A stretch of DNA of 64,000 nucleotides from Inquilinus sp052113205 (GCF_052113205.1 NZ_JBFRCU010000029.1:1-64000), one strand, 5' to 3'. Numbered from the stretch's first letter, positions 36,250 through 45,583 are shown. The notes: a model not told the origin generated them from the letters alone. Made by a program: numbers and translations.

Positions 36250-37635
36250 ATGACAAGGGGGCAGGACCCCAGCATCCAGGCTGGACCCGCCAGGCCGGTC
36301 CGATCGGTCGGGCGGCCGCGCACGATCGACGCCTCCCATGCCACCCTGGCGCAGCTGCTGACGCTGATCCGCAGCGGCCGCGCCACCACCCGGCTCGACC
36401 TTGAGCGCGAGGCCGAGCTCAGCCGCGCCATGGTGGCCGACCGGCTCGCCATCCTGACGGGGCTGGGGCTGGTCGAGGAGGGCGATCTCGGCCAGCCCGG
36501 CCGCGGCCGGGCGCCGCGCCATCTGCGCTTCCACGGCGGCGCTGGGGCGCTGCTGGTGGCCGCGCTCGACCGCTCCACGATTGCCGTCGGCGTCGCCGAC
36601 CTGACCGGGCGGCTGCTCGGCGAGCACCATGAGGCGGCGGATCTCAGCGCCGGCCCGGCCGCGATCCTCGATCGGTTGACCACGCTGTTCCTGTGGCTGA
36701 TGGAGGATCACGGCGGCAGATCGGCGATCTGGGGCGTCGGCCTAGCGCTTCCGGGGCCGGTCGGGACCGGTGACGGGGAGGGGGCCGGACTCCGGCTGGA
36801 GACGCTGGAGGACTGGGCCAGCTTCGATCTCGTCGCCGAGATGGCGCTGCGCCTCGGCGCCCCGGCCTGGGTCCAGAGCAGCACCCAGATGATGACGATG
36901 GGCGAATTGCGATCGGGGACCGGCGCCCCCGACATGCTGTTCGTCAATCTCGGGCACAGCATCACCGCCGGCGTCGTCTCCGGGGGCCGGCTGCATCGTG
37001 GTGCCCAGGGCGCCGCCGGCATGATCGGCCATGTTCCGACCGGCGAGGACGGAGCCGTCACCTGCCGTTGCGGCAGCCGCGGGTGCCTTGAGGCAGTGGC
37101 GGGCGGCGATGCCGTCGCCCGCAGCGGCCTGGCGGCGGCACAGGACGGCCGCAGCCGCTATCTCGCCGATGCGCTGGCCCGCAGCGGCGAGCTGACGGCC
37201 GCCGATGTCGGGCACGGCGCCCAGCTCGGCGACGCCTTCTGCGCCGAGCTGATCGCCCGCTGCGGGCGGCTGGTCGGCGAAAGCCTGGCGCCCCTGGTCA
37301 ATCTGCTGAATCCGTCGCTGGTCGTCCTCGGCGGCAATGCGGACCCGTCTGGCGACATTCTGCTTGCCGCCATCCGCGAAGCCATCTACCGCCAGTCCCA
37401 TCCCCTGGCCACGCGGGATCTCCGGATCGTCCGGTCGCGGATGGGCGGATCCTCCGGCCTGGTCGGTGCGGCCCAGGTGGCGGCCGACGAGCTGTTCGCG
37501 ACCGAGATGCTGCAGGGCTGGATCACCCTGGGCACGCCGCGGCGCCTGCCCGGCCTGCCGGCCCTCGCGAATGCGGCCCGGTCGCGGAGCCGGGCGGACG
37601 ACGCGCCGGCCCGGCTGTCGCCGGTGCCGCGGTAG
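36250..37635 (+). CDS. ROK-family transcriptional repressor
   Basis: A 461-residue NagC/XylR-type repressor: N-terminal winged helix (residues 30-90, LDLEREAELSRAMVADRLAI) and a sugar-kinase-like ROK domain. The zinc motif is complete (GHVPTGEDGAVTCRCGSRGCLEAV). Start chosen at 36250, which has a purine-rich GGAAGGAG upstream; an ATG at 36211 lacks one. About 80 residues of extra C-terminal tail follow the ROK fold. Probably controls the genes downstream, including the sugar-sensor-like protein and perhaps the nan-type operon. Confidence 0.88.
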   Translation: MTRGQDPSIQAGPARPVRSVGRPRTIDASHATLAQLLTLIRSGRATTRLDLEREAELSRAMVADRLAILTGLGLVEEGDLGQPGRGRAPRHLRFHGGAGALLVAALDRSTIAVGVADLTGRLLGEHHEAADLSAGPAAILDRLTTLFLWLMEDHGGRSAIWGVGLALPGPVGTGDGEGAGLRLETLEDWASFDLVAEMALRLGAPAWVQSSTQMMTMGELRSGTGAPDMLFVNLGHSITAGVVSGGRLHRGAQGAAGMIGHVPTGEDGAVTCRCGSRGCLEAVAGGDAVARSGLAAAQDGRSRYLADALARSGELTAADVGHGAQLGDAFCAELIARCGRLVGESLAPLVNLLNPSLVVLGGNADPSGDILLAAIREAIYRQSHPLATRDLRIVRSRMGGSSGLVGAAQVAADELFATEMLQGWITLGTPRRLPGLPALANAARSRSRADDAPARLSPVPR

Positions 37636-37690
37636 ACGGGTATGGTGAGGCTGGGGAGACGAGGATAGCGATCGAGGCACAGGGGGGCGC

Positions 37691-38713
37691 ATGGTGATCA
37701 AGGGCCTGGGGCCGCATGGCGAACGGGCGGTACCGGCCGACCAGATCGCGATGTCGGAGGCGGAGGCCGCTGCCGCGCGTGCCGGCCGCTTCAGCGTCGC
37801 CGTCGTGCTGCACACCACGACCAGCGACTGGTCGAGCCAGGAGCTGGCAGGGATCGCCACCGTGCTCGGCTCATACTCCGCCGCGGTGGTCGAGGTGGTC
37901 GATTGCGGCTTCGACGGCGAGGCGCAGAGCGAGGCACTGCAGCGCCTGGCGCAAGAACCGGTCGATGCCGTGATCAGCATCCCGATCGGCAATGCCCGGG
38001 TGGCCGAGGCGCATATGGCGATCTCGCATGCCGGCAAGGCGCTGGTGCTGCTCGACAATGCGCCGACGGGCATGCTGCCGGGCGCGGACTATGCCTGCAT
38101 GGTGTCGACCGACAATTTCGGCCTCGGTGCGATGGCGGCCGAGCTGCTGGCGCCGCACCTGCCGGAGGAGGCGGTGGCCGGCATCGTCAACTACGGCGTC
38201 GACTTCTTCGCCACCAATGAGCGCGAGATCGCGTTCCGCAAATGGATGCAGCTGCACCGGCCGGACGTCACGCTGGTCCGCGGCAAGTTCCGGGCGATCG
38301 ACGACGCCGGCGCGGCCTTCGATCGCCTCCTGGCCGAAAACGGTGATCTGGAAGGGCTGTTCGTGACCTGGGACGAGCCGGCCATCAGGGTCGTCTCGGC
38401 GGTGCGGGCGCGGGGGCTCGGCCTGCCCATCGCCACCGTGGATCTCGGCGTCACGGTCGCCACCGAGCTCAGCGAAGGCGACCTGATCAAGGGCATCGCC
38501 TCGCAGCGCCCTTACGACCAGGGCATGGCCGCCGGCCTCGCGACGCTGCTGGCTCTGGTCGGCCGGCCGCTGCCGCCCTGGGTCGCGCTGCCAGGTCTCG
38601 CGGTGACCGATCAGAACGTCGTCGAAGCCTATCAGGTGGTCTGGCACGCTCCGGCGCCGCCGGGCCTGTTGCGGGCACGACGGTTGGACGTGCGGAAGCG
38701 GGCGACGTCGTAG
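37691..38713 (+). CDS. Cytosolic sugar-binding (LacI-sensor-like) protein without DNA-binding domain
   Basis: A 340-residue type 1 periplasmic-binding-fold protein (FSVAVVLHTTTSDWSSQELAGI, VDAVISIPIG, YDQGMAAGLATLLAL, and a C-terminal hinge return). It has neither a signal peptide nor a LacI helix-turn-helix: the first 33 residues are polar and precede the fold directly. Located 55 bp after the ROK repressor and before nanE. Likely a soluble sugar sensor or a binding protein that lost export. I know of no established function for such a stand-alone cytosolic module. Confidence 0.75.
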   Translation: MVIKGLGPHGERAVPADQIAMSEAEAAAARAGRFSVAVVLHTTTSDWSSQELAGIATVLGSYSAAVVEVVDCGFDGEAQSEALQRLAQEPVDAVISIPIGNARVAEAHMAISHAGKALVLLDNAPTGMLPGADYACMVSTDNFGLGAMAAELLAPHLPEEAVAGIVNYGVDFFATNEREIAFRKWMQLHRPDVTLVRGKFRAIDDAGAAFDRLLAENGDLEGLFVTWDEPAIRVVSAVRARGLGLPIATVDLGVTVATELSEGDLIKGIASQRPYDQGMAAGLATLLALVGRPLPPWVALPGLAVTDQNVVEAYQVVWHAPAPPGLLRARRLDVRKRATS

Positions 38714-38761
38714 CCGGCCGCCTGCGCCTCGCACAGCACCCATGGCCTAGCGTCTGAAGAA

Positions 38762-38795
38762 ATTTTTCATCCGAATTTTATTGTTGATGAAAAAT
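38762..38795. promoter_or_regulatory. 10-bp perfect inverted repeat before nanE
   Basis: ATTTTTCATC at 38762-38771 and GATGAAAAAT at 38786-38795 are exact inverted repeats within a short AT-rich stretch, ending about 23 bp before the nanE start. TGAAA/TTTCA-type half sites are common for RpiR-family regulators, and one (42577-43422) is encoded in the same operon. A candidate operator; it could also form an RNA hairpin. Confidence 0.55.
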
Positions 38796-38818
38796 ACCAT
38801 CTGACACAGCATGTCGGC

Positions 38819-39505
38819 ATGCTCGACGCCGCCTTTTCCTCCGCCGTCCTCGGCCGCCTGCGTGGCCGGCTGATCGTATCCTGCCAGCCGGTCGTGGGTG
38901 GCCCGCTCGACCGCACCGAATTCGTGGTGGCGCTGGCCCGGGCGGTGGTCGGCGCCGGCGCCGCCGGCCTCCGGATCGAGGGGGTGGAGCGGGTCGCCGC
39001 GGTCTGCCGCATCACCGGGGTGCCGGTGATCGGCATCGTCAAGACCGACCTGCCCGACAGCCCGGTCCGGATCACGCCGCACCTCGCCGATGTCGACGCC
39101 CTGGCCGAAGCCGGTGCCGAGATCATCGCCTTCGACGCCACCGACCGGATCCGTCCGGTCGCTGTGGCGGAACTCATCACTCGCATCCACGGCCATGGCC
39201 GCATCGCCATGGCCGATGTCTCGACCCGCGCCGAGGGCCGGGCGGCCGCGGCGGCCGGCGCCGACATCGTCGCCTCGACCCTCGCCGGCTATGTCGCGGG
39301 GCCGGAGCCGACCGAGCCGGACCTCGCCCTGGTCGCCGACCTGGCGGCGGACGGCTTCACCGTGATCGCCGAGGGCAATGTGCGGACGCCGGAGCATGCC
39401 GCCTCGACCCTGGCCGCGGGGGCGCATGCGGTGGTCGCCGGCTCGGCCATCACCCGGCCGGAACATGTGACGCGCTGGTTCCTCGACGCCCTTGGCGCGG
39501 GCTGA
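38819..39505 (+). CDS. nanE: N-acetylmannosamine-6-phosphate 2-epimerase
   Basis: A 228-residue TIM-barrel enzyme converting ManNAc-6-phosphate to GlcNAc-6-phosphate. Family landmarks: LIVSCQP at the start, GIVKTDL with the catalytic Lys, VRITPHLADVDAL, IIAFDATDR, MADVST and VIAEGNVRTPE. First gene of an operon with a CUT1 importer, an RpiR regulator and nanK. No strong ribosome-binding site precedes the ATG. Confidence 0.92.
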   Translation: MLDAAFSSAVLGRLRGRLIVSCQPVVGGPLDRTEFVVALARAVVGAGAAGLRIEGVERVAAVCRITGVPVIGIVKTDLPDSPVRITPHLADVDALAEAGAEIIAFDATDRIRPVAVAELITRIHGHGRIAMADVSTRAEGRAAAAAGADIVASTLAGYVAGPEPTEPDLALVADLAADGFTVIAEGNVRTPEHAASTLAAGAHAVVAGSAITRPEHVTRWFLDALGAG

Positions 39506-39539
39506 GGGCCATTCACCAAAAACAAGCAGGGGGCAAACC

Positions 39540-40859
39540 ATGATGACGATTTTGCGCAAGACCCTACTGGCCGGGCTGGCTTTGTCGGTGTTCTCCTCCG
39601 CCGCCATGGCGGGCGAGGTCACGCTGCTGTTCTGGCCGGGGCCGGAAAGCGAAGCGATGCAGAAGGTGCTGGACGCCTACAATGCCGGGCCGGGCCAGGC
39701 CGACGGCATCACCGTCAAGCAACTGCTGTTCAGCCGCCAGGGCTATTTCGAGAAGGAGCAGGCGGATCTCGCGGCGGGGTCGAGCGAGTTCGACCTGGCG
39801 CTGGTCACCACCTACACGCTCGGCCGCTACGCCCCCTATCTCGACCCGATCGACGTGCCGGCCGAGGCCAAGGCGGCCTTCGCGCCGGTGTCTCTGCAAT
39901 CCCTCACCTTCGACGGCAAGCTGTATGGCGTGCCGACCGACATCTCGGTGCATTTCCTCTATTACCGCAAGGACCTGGTCGACCGGCTGCTGTCCGACCC
40001 GGAGTGGCAGAAGCGCTACGCCGCGATCGCCAAGGAGAAGCTCGGTCGCGAGATGCAGCCGAAGGCGCCGGACGACTGGAGCTGGGACGACTGGATCGCC
40101 ACCGCTTTGTTTTTCAGCGTCGCCGACAACCCGGACAGCCCGACCCGCTTCGGCACCGTGCTGCAGATGAAGAACCTGATCTTCAACGTGATGCTGTGGC
40201 AGGCGACCTTGGTGTCGAATGGCGGCGACTGGCTGGCCGACGGCAAGCCGGCGATCGACGGCCCGGCCGCCCGCACCGGCCTGCAGGTCTACAAGACCCT
40301 GATCGACGCGAAGGCGACGCCGCCGGGATCGATCAGCTACGAGTATCCGGAGGCCAACGCCGCCTTCCAGGCCGGCCAGGCGGCGACCATGCTGCAGTGG
40401 AACGCGGCCTTCAACGAGCTGAACGACCCGGCGAAGTCGCCGACCGTCGCCGGCAAGATCGGCCTGGCCCCGCTGCCGGCCGGCAGCGCCGGGCACAAGA
40501 GTCATGTCCATTCCCTCGGCATCGGCCTGAACACCGCGTCGAAGAACAAGGCCGACGCCGGCAAGGTCCTGGCCTGGCTGGCGACCAAGGACGCCATGAC
40601 GGTCTACGCCCAGGCCGGCGGCACCCCGCCGGTGCCGGAGATCCTGAAGGCGATGGCGGCGGCCCGGCCGGAATTCCCGCTGGTCGGCGATTTCGTCGAC
40701 CGCTATGGCTTCGTCGTCACCGGCGGCACCGCCGCCTATGCCGTCCCGATCTATGAGGTGCTGGCCGAGAAATTCTCCGCCTTCTGGGCCGGGCAGCTCG
40801 ACCTCGACACCGCGCTGAAGCAGGCGGCCGAGGGCATGGCCGACCGGATCAAGGGCTGA
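39540..40859 (+). CDS. ABC sugar substrate-binding protein (CUT1 type)
   Basis: A 439-residue family-1 solute-binding protein. Sec signal peptide: MMTILRKTLLAGLALSVFSS, cleavage after AMA at residue 24. An AGGGGG site lies 6 bases before the first of two ATGs. The mature protein shows the usual pattern (FWPGPES, GVPTDISVHFLYYRKDLVD, FQAGQAATMLQWNAAF). The enzymes around it suggest N-acetylmannosamine, sialic acid or a related amino sugar as ligand (inference). Confidence 0.9.
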   Translation: MMTILRKTLLAGLALSVFSSAAMAGEVTLLFWPGPESEAMQKVLDAYNAGPGQADGITVKQLLFSRQGYFEKEQADLAAGSSEFDLALVTTYTLGRYAPYLDPIDVPAEAKAAFAPVSLQSLTFDGKLYGVPTDISVHFLYYRKDLVDRLLSDPEWQKRYAAIAKEKLGREMQPKAPDDWSWDDWIATALFFSVADNPDSPTRFGTVLQMKNLIFNVMLWQATLVSNGGDWLADGKPAIDGPAARTGLQVYKTLIDAKATPPGSISYEYPEANAAFQAGQAATMLQWNAAFNELNDPAKSPTVAGKIGLAPLPAGSAGHKSHVHSLGIGLNTASKNKADAGKVLAWLATKDAMTVYAQAGGTPPVPEILKAMAAARPEFPLVGDFVDRYGFVVTGGTAAYAVPIYEVLAEKFSAFWAGQLDLDTALKQAAEGMADRIKG

Positions 40860-41749
40860 TGGCGGGGGCCAGGGCCGGGCGCCGGCCCTATGAGGGGCGC
40901 TGGGACGGGCTGTGGCTGCTCGGGCCGCTGCTGTTGTTCCTGGCGCTCCTGCTCGGCTTCCCGGCCGTCGCCAACCTGGTCTACAGCCTCAGCGAGGTGC
41001 GCTTCACCGGCCTGTGGTCGCCGCGCTGGGTCGGGCTCGACAACTACCGGACGGTGCTGGCCGACCCGGCCTTCTGGGGCGCGGTCGGCTTCTCCGCCCG
41101 CTTCGCCGTGGTGGTCACCGCGGCGCAGCTGGTGCTCGGCTTCGCCCTGGTGCTGGTGCTGGACCCGCTGATCGCCAAGCGGCGCTGGCTGATGGCGTTC
41201 CTGCTGCTGCCGATGATGGTGTCGCCGGCCCTCTTGGGCGTGATGTACCGGCTGATGCTGAACGACTTCGTCGGAGTGATTCCGCAATACCTGCAGCTGG
41301 TCGGATTCAGCGGCAACCTGCTGGGCGTCGACTGGGCCTTCACCACCGTCGCGGTGATCGAGGTGCTGCAGTGGACGCCCTTCGCCTTCCTCGCGCTCTT
41401 GACCGCCTACCAGGCGATCCCGGGCGACCTGGTGGAGGCGGCGCGGATCGACGGTGCCGGGTCGTGGGCCGTGTTCCGCCGCATCACCCTGCCGCTGATG
41501 GTGCCGGCGCTGGCGATCACCGGCTTCATCCGCTTCATCGACAGCTTCCGGGTGTTCGACCACATCTATGTGCTGACCGGCGGCGGCCCCGGCACGCTGA
41601 CCCAGAGCCTGTCGATCTACATCTACCGCACCTTCTTCCAGCAGGATCGGATCGGCCCCGCCGTCGCCGCCTCCATGCTGCTGCTGCTGGCCTCGATCGT
41701 GGTGCTGCGCCTGCTGATGGCGCAGATGCTGAGGGGATCGCGGGGATGA
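40859..41749 (+). CDS. ABC sugar transporter permease (MalF/UgpA-like)
   Basis: A 296-residue permease with six membrane segments and the coupling loop LVEAARIDGAGSWAVFRRITLP. Its ATG overlaps the binding-protein stop (TGATG). Confidence 0.92.
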   Translation: MAGARAGRRPYEGRWDGLWLLGPLLLFLALLLGFPAVANLVYSLSEVRFTGLWSPRWVGLDNYRTVLADPAFWGAVGFSARFAVVVTAAQLVLGFALVLVLDPLIAKRRWLMAFLLLPMMVSPALLGVMYRLMLNDFVGVIPQYLQLVGFSGNLLGVDWAFTTVAVIEVLQWTPFAFLALLTAYQAIPGDLVEAARIDGAGSWAVFRRITLPLMVPALAITGFIRFIDSFRVFDHIYVLTGGGPGTLTQSLSIYIYRTFFQQDRIGPAVAASMLLLLASIVVLRLLMAQMLRGSRG

Positions 41750-42567
41750 CGCGCCTCGTCTCAGGCCTGCGCTGGGCGGTGTTCCTGCTGGCGGTCCTCA
41801 TCCTCAACATCCCGGTCATCGTCACGCTGCTGACCTCGCTGAAGACCACGCTCGACATCAACGCCTATCCGCCGGTCTGGCTGTTCGCGCCGACGCTGGA
41901 GCATTACGGCACGGTGCTGACCGACCGATCGCTGGACTTCCCACGCTACCTGATGAACTCGACCGTCATCGCCCTCGGCGGCACGGTGCTGGCGCTCGGG
42001 CTCGGCGTGCCGGCCGCCTATGCCATGGCCCGGCTGGGGAAGGGGACCAAGACCATCCTGCCGGTGGTCACCAACCTGCGCGCCCTGCCGCTGGTGATCT
42101 TCGCCATCCCGTTCTACCTGTTGTATCAGGCGCTCGGCCTGCTCGACACCCGGCTGGGCCTCGCCTTGATCTCCTGCATCATCAACCTGCCGCTGGCGCT
42201 GATCCTCTTGGTCGGCTTCCTGCAGGACCTGCCGCAGGAGATCGAGGAGGCGGCGCGGGTCGACGGCGCCTCGACCTTCGCCGTGCTGCGCCACATCGTG
42301 CTGCCGCTGGCCCGGCCGGTGCTGGTGGCGGTCGCCATCCTCAGCTTCATCTACAGCTGGAACGAGTTCCTGTTCGGCCTGATCCTGACCACCCGCAACG
42401 CCGTGCCGGTGACGGTCGGCGCCACCTTCTTCATCACCTCCTGGGGCGTGAGATGGGGTGCCACCGCGGCGGCGATGATGCTCAGCGTGCTGCCGCCGCT
42501 CTTGCTCGGCCTGGTCAGCTACCGCTATCTCGGCCGGGCGATGCTGGCCGGCGCGGTGAAGGGGTAG
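41746..42567 (+). CDS. ABC sugar transporter permease (MalG/UgpE-like)
   Basis: A 273-residue partner permease with six membrane segments and coupling loop EIEEAARVDGASTFAVLRHIVLP. Overlaps the previous gene by four bases. No ATPase gene follows or lies elsewhere in this operon, so a shared MsiK/UgpC-type ATPase encoded elsewhere must energise the importer (inference). Confidence 0.92.
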   Translation: MTRLVSGLRWAVFLLAVLILNIPVIVTLLTSLKTTLDINAYPPVWLFAPTLEHYGTVLTDRSLDFPRYLMNSTVIALGGTVLALGLGVPAAYAMARLGKGTKTILPVVTNLRALPLVIFAIPFYLLYQALGLLDTRLGLALISCIINLPLALILLVGFLQDLPQEIEEAARVDGASTFAVLRHIVLPLARPVLVAVAILSFIYSWNEFLFGLILTTRNAVPVTVGATFFITSWGVRWGATAAAMMLSVLPPLLLGLVSYRYLGRAMLAGAVKG

Positions 42568-42576
42568 GATGGAGCC

Positions 42577-43422
42577 ATGAGCGAGACCTCGACCATCGGG
42601 CGCAAGGTGCTGGCCAGCCTGCGCGCCGCCAATCCCGGCCTGTCGCCGGCGCTGGGCCGGATCGGGGACTATGTGCTCGAAGGGCCGGAGCGGGTGCTGT
42701 CCCAGACCGTGACCGAGCTGGCCGAGGCCTCCGGCTCCTCCGAGGCCTCGGTGATCCGCTTCTGCCGCGAGCAGGGCTTCACCAGCTTCCAGGGCTTCAA
42801 GCTGGCGCTGGCGACCGAGCTCGCCTCGGCCCAGCCGCCGCGGGCGGAGGAGGTGGGGCGGCACGCGCTGTTCCGCATCGTCGACCGCGCCGTCGACGCG
42901 CTCCGCCAGACCGAGGATCTGCTGGACCCGGCGGCGGTGGAGGCGGTTGCCGACCGGCTGCGCGCGGCCCGGCGGGTGCTGGTGTTCGGCGTCGGCGCCT
43001 CGGCGATCACCGCCCGCTACGCCCAGTACAAGCTGGCCCGCGTCGGGCTGCAGGCGGTGGCGCATGACGACCCGCATATGGCGGCGATGGCGACCGCTTC
43101 GCTGGGCGAAGGCGACGTGGCGCTGGCCGTTTCCAGCTCCGGCTCGACCCTCGACGTGGTCCGCGCCGCCACGCTGGCGAAGGACGCGGGGGCCTTCCTG
43201 GCGGCGATCACCAACCGCACCAAGAGCCCGCTGACCGGGCTGGCCGATGTGGTGCTGCTGGCCTCGACCCCGGAGACGCCGCTGACCGGCGGCGCGCTGG
43301 CGTCGAAGATCAGCCAGCTGGTGATCGTCGACATGCTGTTCGAGACCATCGCCGACCGCGACCCCGCCGCCCGCGACGCCATCCGCCGCACCGCGCAGAG
43401 CGTGACCGACCGTGGGTATTGA
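42577..43422 (+). CDS. RpiR-family transcriptional regulator
   Basis: A 281-residue regulator: N-terminal HTH_6 domain (VTELAEASGSSEASVIRFCREQGF) and a C-terminal SIS sugar-phosphate-binding domain (VFGVGASAITARYAQYKL, AVSSSGSTLDVV). SIS-type RpiR proteins sense phosphosugars; here ManNAc-6-P or GlcNAc-6-P is the likely effector, by analogy with NanR of this family in Vibrio. It overlaps nanK by 11 bases. Confidence 0.9.
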   Translation: MSETSTIGRKVLASLRAANPGLSPALGRIGDYVLEGPERVLSQTVTELAEASGSSEASVIRFCREQGFTSFQGFKLALATELASAQPPRAEEVGRHALFRIVDRAVDALRQTEDLLDPAAVEAVADRLRAARRVLVFGVGASAITARYAQYKLARVGLQAVAHDDPHMAAMATASLGEGDVALAVSSSGSTLDVVRAATLAKDAGAFLAAITNRTKSPLTGLADVVLLASTPETPLTGGALASKISQLVIVDMLFETIADRDPAARDAIRRTAQSVTDRGY

Positions 43423-44275
43423 GCCCGCCGTCACCGTCGTCGATCTCGGCGGTACCAAGATCGCCGCGGCCCGGGTGGCGGGCGCTAAGGTGCTGGAACG
43501 ACGCCAGGCGGCCACCCCGCGCGACGGAAGGTTCGAGAGCTTGGTCGAGGCCGTCGCCGCGCTGGTGGCGGGCTGGGCCGACGGGCCGGTCGGCATCGCC
43601 ACCACCGGGCTGGTACGCGATGGAAAACTGTCCGCCACCAATCCCGGCACCCTGCCGGTGCCGCCGGACTCGCCCCTGGTCGCGGCGCTGCAGGACCGGC
43701 TCGGCGTGCTGGTGCGGGCGGTGAACGACGCCCAGGCCGCGGCCTGGGGCGAGTTCCGTCATGGCGCCGCGCGGGGCGTCGGGTCGATGGTGTTTCTGAC
43801 CGTCTCGACCGGGGTCGGCGGCGGGCTGGTGCTGGACGGAGAGCTGCGGGTCGGGCCCGGCGGGCTGGCCGGTCATCTCGGCCACGTCGTGGCGGTGCCG
43901 GACGGGCCGCTTTGCGGCTGCGGAAGGCGCGGCTGCGTCGAAGCCGTCGCTTCCGGCCGGGCTCTCGCGGCCGCGGCGACCGCCGAATTCGGAGAAGAGA
44001 TGGACGCGCCGGCCCTGTTCCGGCGGGCGGACCCGGCCGCAGCAGTGCTGATCGACCGCGCCGCCGCCGCCATCGCCCGGCTGCTGGCCGATCTGAAGGC
44101 GGCGCTGGATCTCGACCTCGCGGTGGTCGGCGGCGGCGTCGGCCTGGCCGACGGGTTCCTCAATCGGGTGGAACACGCGCTGGCGGCCGAGCCGCGGCAG
44201 TTTCGGCTGCCGCTGCGCTCGGCCGCTTTGGGTCACGATGCGGGGCTGATTGGCATGGCCGACCTGCTGGGCTGA
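43412..44275 (+). CDS. nanK: ROK-family N-acetylmannosamine kinase
   Basis: A 287-residue ROK kinase: phosphate loop DLGGTKIAAARV, GIATTGLV, and a complete zinc site GHLGHVV...CGCGRRGCVEAV. It starts at GTG inside the 3' end of the RpiR gene. With NanE it gives ManNAc to ManNAc-6-P to GlcNAc-6-P. No N-acetylneuraminate lyase is present in the window, so the operon as seen would handle ManNAc directly, or a lyase is elsewhere. Confidence 0.85.
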   Translation: MGIEPAVTVVDLGGTKIAAARVAGAKVLERRQAATPRDGRFESLVEAVAALVAGWADGPVGIATTGLVRDGKLSATNPGTLPVPPDSPLVAALQDRLGVLVRAVNDAQAAAWGEFRHGAARGVGSMVFLTVSTGVGGGLVLDGELRVGPGGLAGHLGHVVAVPDGPLCGCGRRGCVEAVASGRALAAAATAEFGEEMDAPALFRRADPAAAVLIDRAAAAIARLLADLKAALDLDLAVVGGGVGLADGFLNRVEHALAAEPRQFRLPLRSAALGHDAGLIGMADLLG

Positions 44276-44290
44276 CCAGCCCCGCTGTCG

Positions 44291-45496
44291 TCAGGCCGCC
44301 GCCGTCGCCGTCCGCGGCCGGATACCGACCACGATCATCGCCGCGGCGACCAGCAAGACCACGCCGGCGCCGGTGAACACGCCCAGCGCGCCGCTGACGT
44401 CGAAGATGGCGCCGCCGGCCGCGGCGCCGGTGGCGATCGCCAGTTGCACCGCCGCCACCAGCAGGCCACCGGCGCTTTCCGCCTCGTCGGGGACGGTGCG
44501 GGTCAGCCAAGTCGACCACGCCACCGGCACCGCGCCGAAGGCCACGCCCCACAGGGCGACCATCGCCGTGTTCGCCACCGGCGCTCCGCCGCCCACCGCC
44601 ACCAGGCCGAGGCCGAGCACGCCCATGGTCAGCGGCATCAGCATCATGGTCAGCCGCATGCTGCGTTCGAGCAGGAAGCCGCCGAGCAGGGTGCCGAGGA
44701 AGTTGGCGATGCCGAAGCCCAGCAGGATGCCCGACACGCCGGTGATGCCGACGCCGGTCACCGTCTCCAGGAACGGTCGGATATAGGTGAAGAAGGCGAA
44801 ATGCCCGGTGAACACCAGCAGCACGGCCAGCATGCCGAAGCCGACCTGCGGCCGGGCCAGCACATCGACCAGGGTGCGCAGGCTGGTCCGCGTGTTCGGC
44901 GCCATGCGCGGCAGCGTGGCGAACTGCACCGCCAGCGCCAGCAGCCCCAGCGCCGCAGCGATCAGGAACACGCCGCGCCAGCCGATGATGTCGCCGAAAT
45001 AGCTGCCCAGCGGGGCGGCCGCGACCGTCGCGGCGGAGACGCCGCTGAACAGCAGCGACAGGGCGCGAGGCACCACCGCCTCCGGCACCAGCCGCATCAC
45101 CGTCGCCGCCGACATGGTCCAGAAGCCGCCCAGGGCCACGCCCAACAGCACCCGCGCCAGCAGCAAGGCTGGCAGGCCGGGGGCGAAGGCGACCAGCAGG
45201 TTCGAGACCGTCAGCAGGATCGAGAAGGCCAGCAGCACATAGCGCCGGTCGATCCGCCGGGTCGCGGTCGAGACCAGCAGGCTGGTCACCAGCGCCACCA
45301 CCGCGGTCGCCGTCACCGCCTGGCCGGCCATTCCCTCGCTCACGTGCAGATCCGCCGCCATCGGCGTCAGCAGGCTGGCCGGCAGGAACTCCGCCGTCAC
45401 CAGCCCGAACACGCCCAGCGTCATCGAGACGACCGCGCCCCAGGCCGGCTCCTCCCGCGCCGGTGCCGCGCCCGTCCGCTGTGTTCCCTGGCTCAT
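44291..45496 (-). CDS. MFS exporter, NepI-like (DHA1 family)
   Basis: A 401-residue major facilitator with twelve membrane segments. Strong family resemblance to the purine-ribonucleoside exporter NepI: AEFLPASLLTPMAADL, GMAGQAVTATA, RRIDRRYVLL, ALGGFWTMSAATVMRLVP, AAPLGSYFGDIIGWRGVF. Start at 45496 is supported by an AAGGA site 8 bases upstream; an ATG at 45595 would overlap the divergent gene. Probably regulated by the AraC-type protein next to it. Confidence 0.9.
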   Translation of the reverse strand: MSQGTQRTGAAPAREEPAWGAVVSMTLGVFGLVTAEFLPASLLTPMAADLHVSEGMAGQAVTATAVVALVTSLLVSTATRRIDRRYVLLAFSILLTVSNLLVAFAPGLPALLLARVLLGVALGGFWTMSAATVMRLVPEAVVPRALSLLFSGVSAATVAAAPLGSYFGDIIGWRGVFLIAAALGLLALAVQFATLPRMAPNTRTSLRTLVDVLARPQVGFGMLAVLLVFTGHFAFFTYIRPFLETVTGVGITGVSGILLGFGIANFLGTLLGGFLLERSMRLTMMLMPLTMGVLGLGLVAVGGGAPVANTAMVALWGVAFGAVPVAWSTWLTRTVPDEAESAGGLLVAAVQLAIATGAAAGGAIFDVSGALGVFTGAGVVLLVAAAMIVVGIRPRTATAAA

Positions 45497-45517
45497 GGGG
45501 ACCGTCCTTCGAAGAGG

Positions 45518-45540
45518 TTTTGCTGTGCAGTGCAGCAAAA
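45518..45540. promoter_or_regulatory. Inverted repeat between the exporter and AraC-type genes
   Basis: TTTTGCTG and CAGCAAAA form an exact 8-bp inverted repeat with a 7-bp spacer, centred in the 87-bp divergent gap. The placement and symmetry suggest an operator controlling both genes. Confidence 0.5.
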
Positions 45541-45583
45541 GATAGGATGGACTTGCCGGACGATCCATGTCAGACACTCCGGA

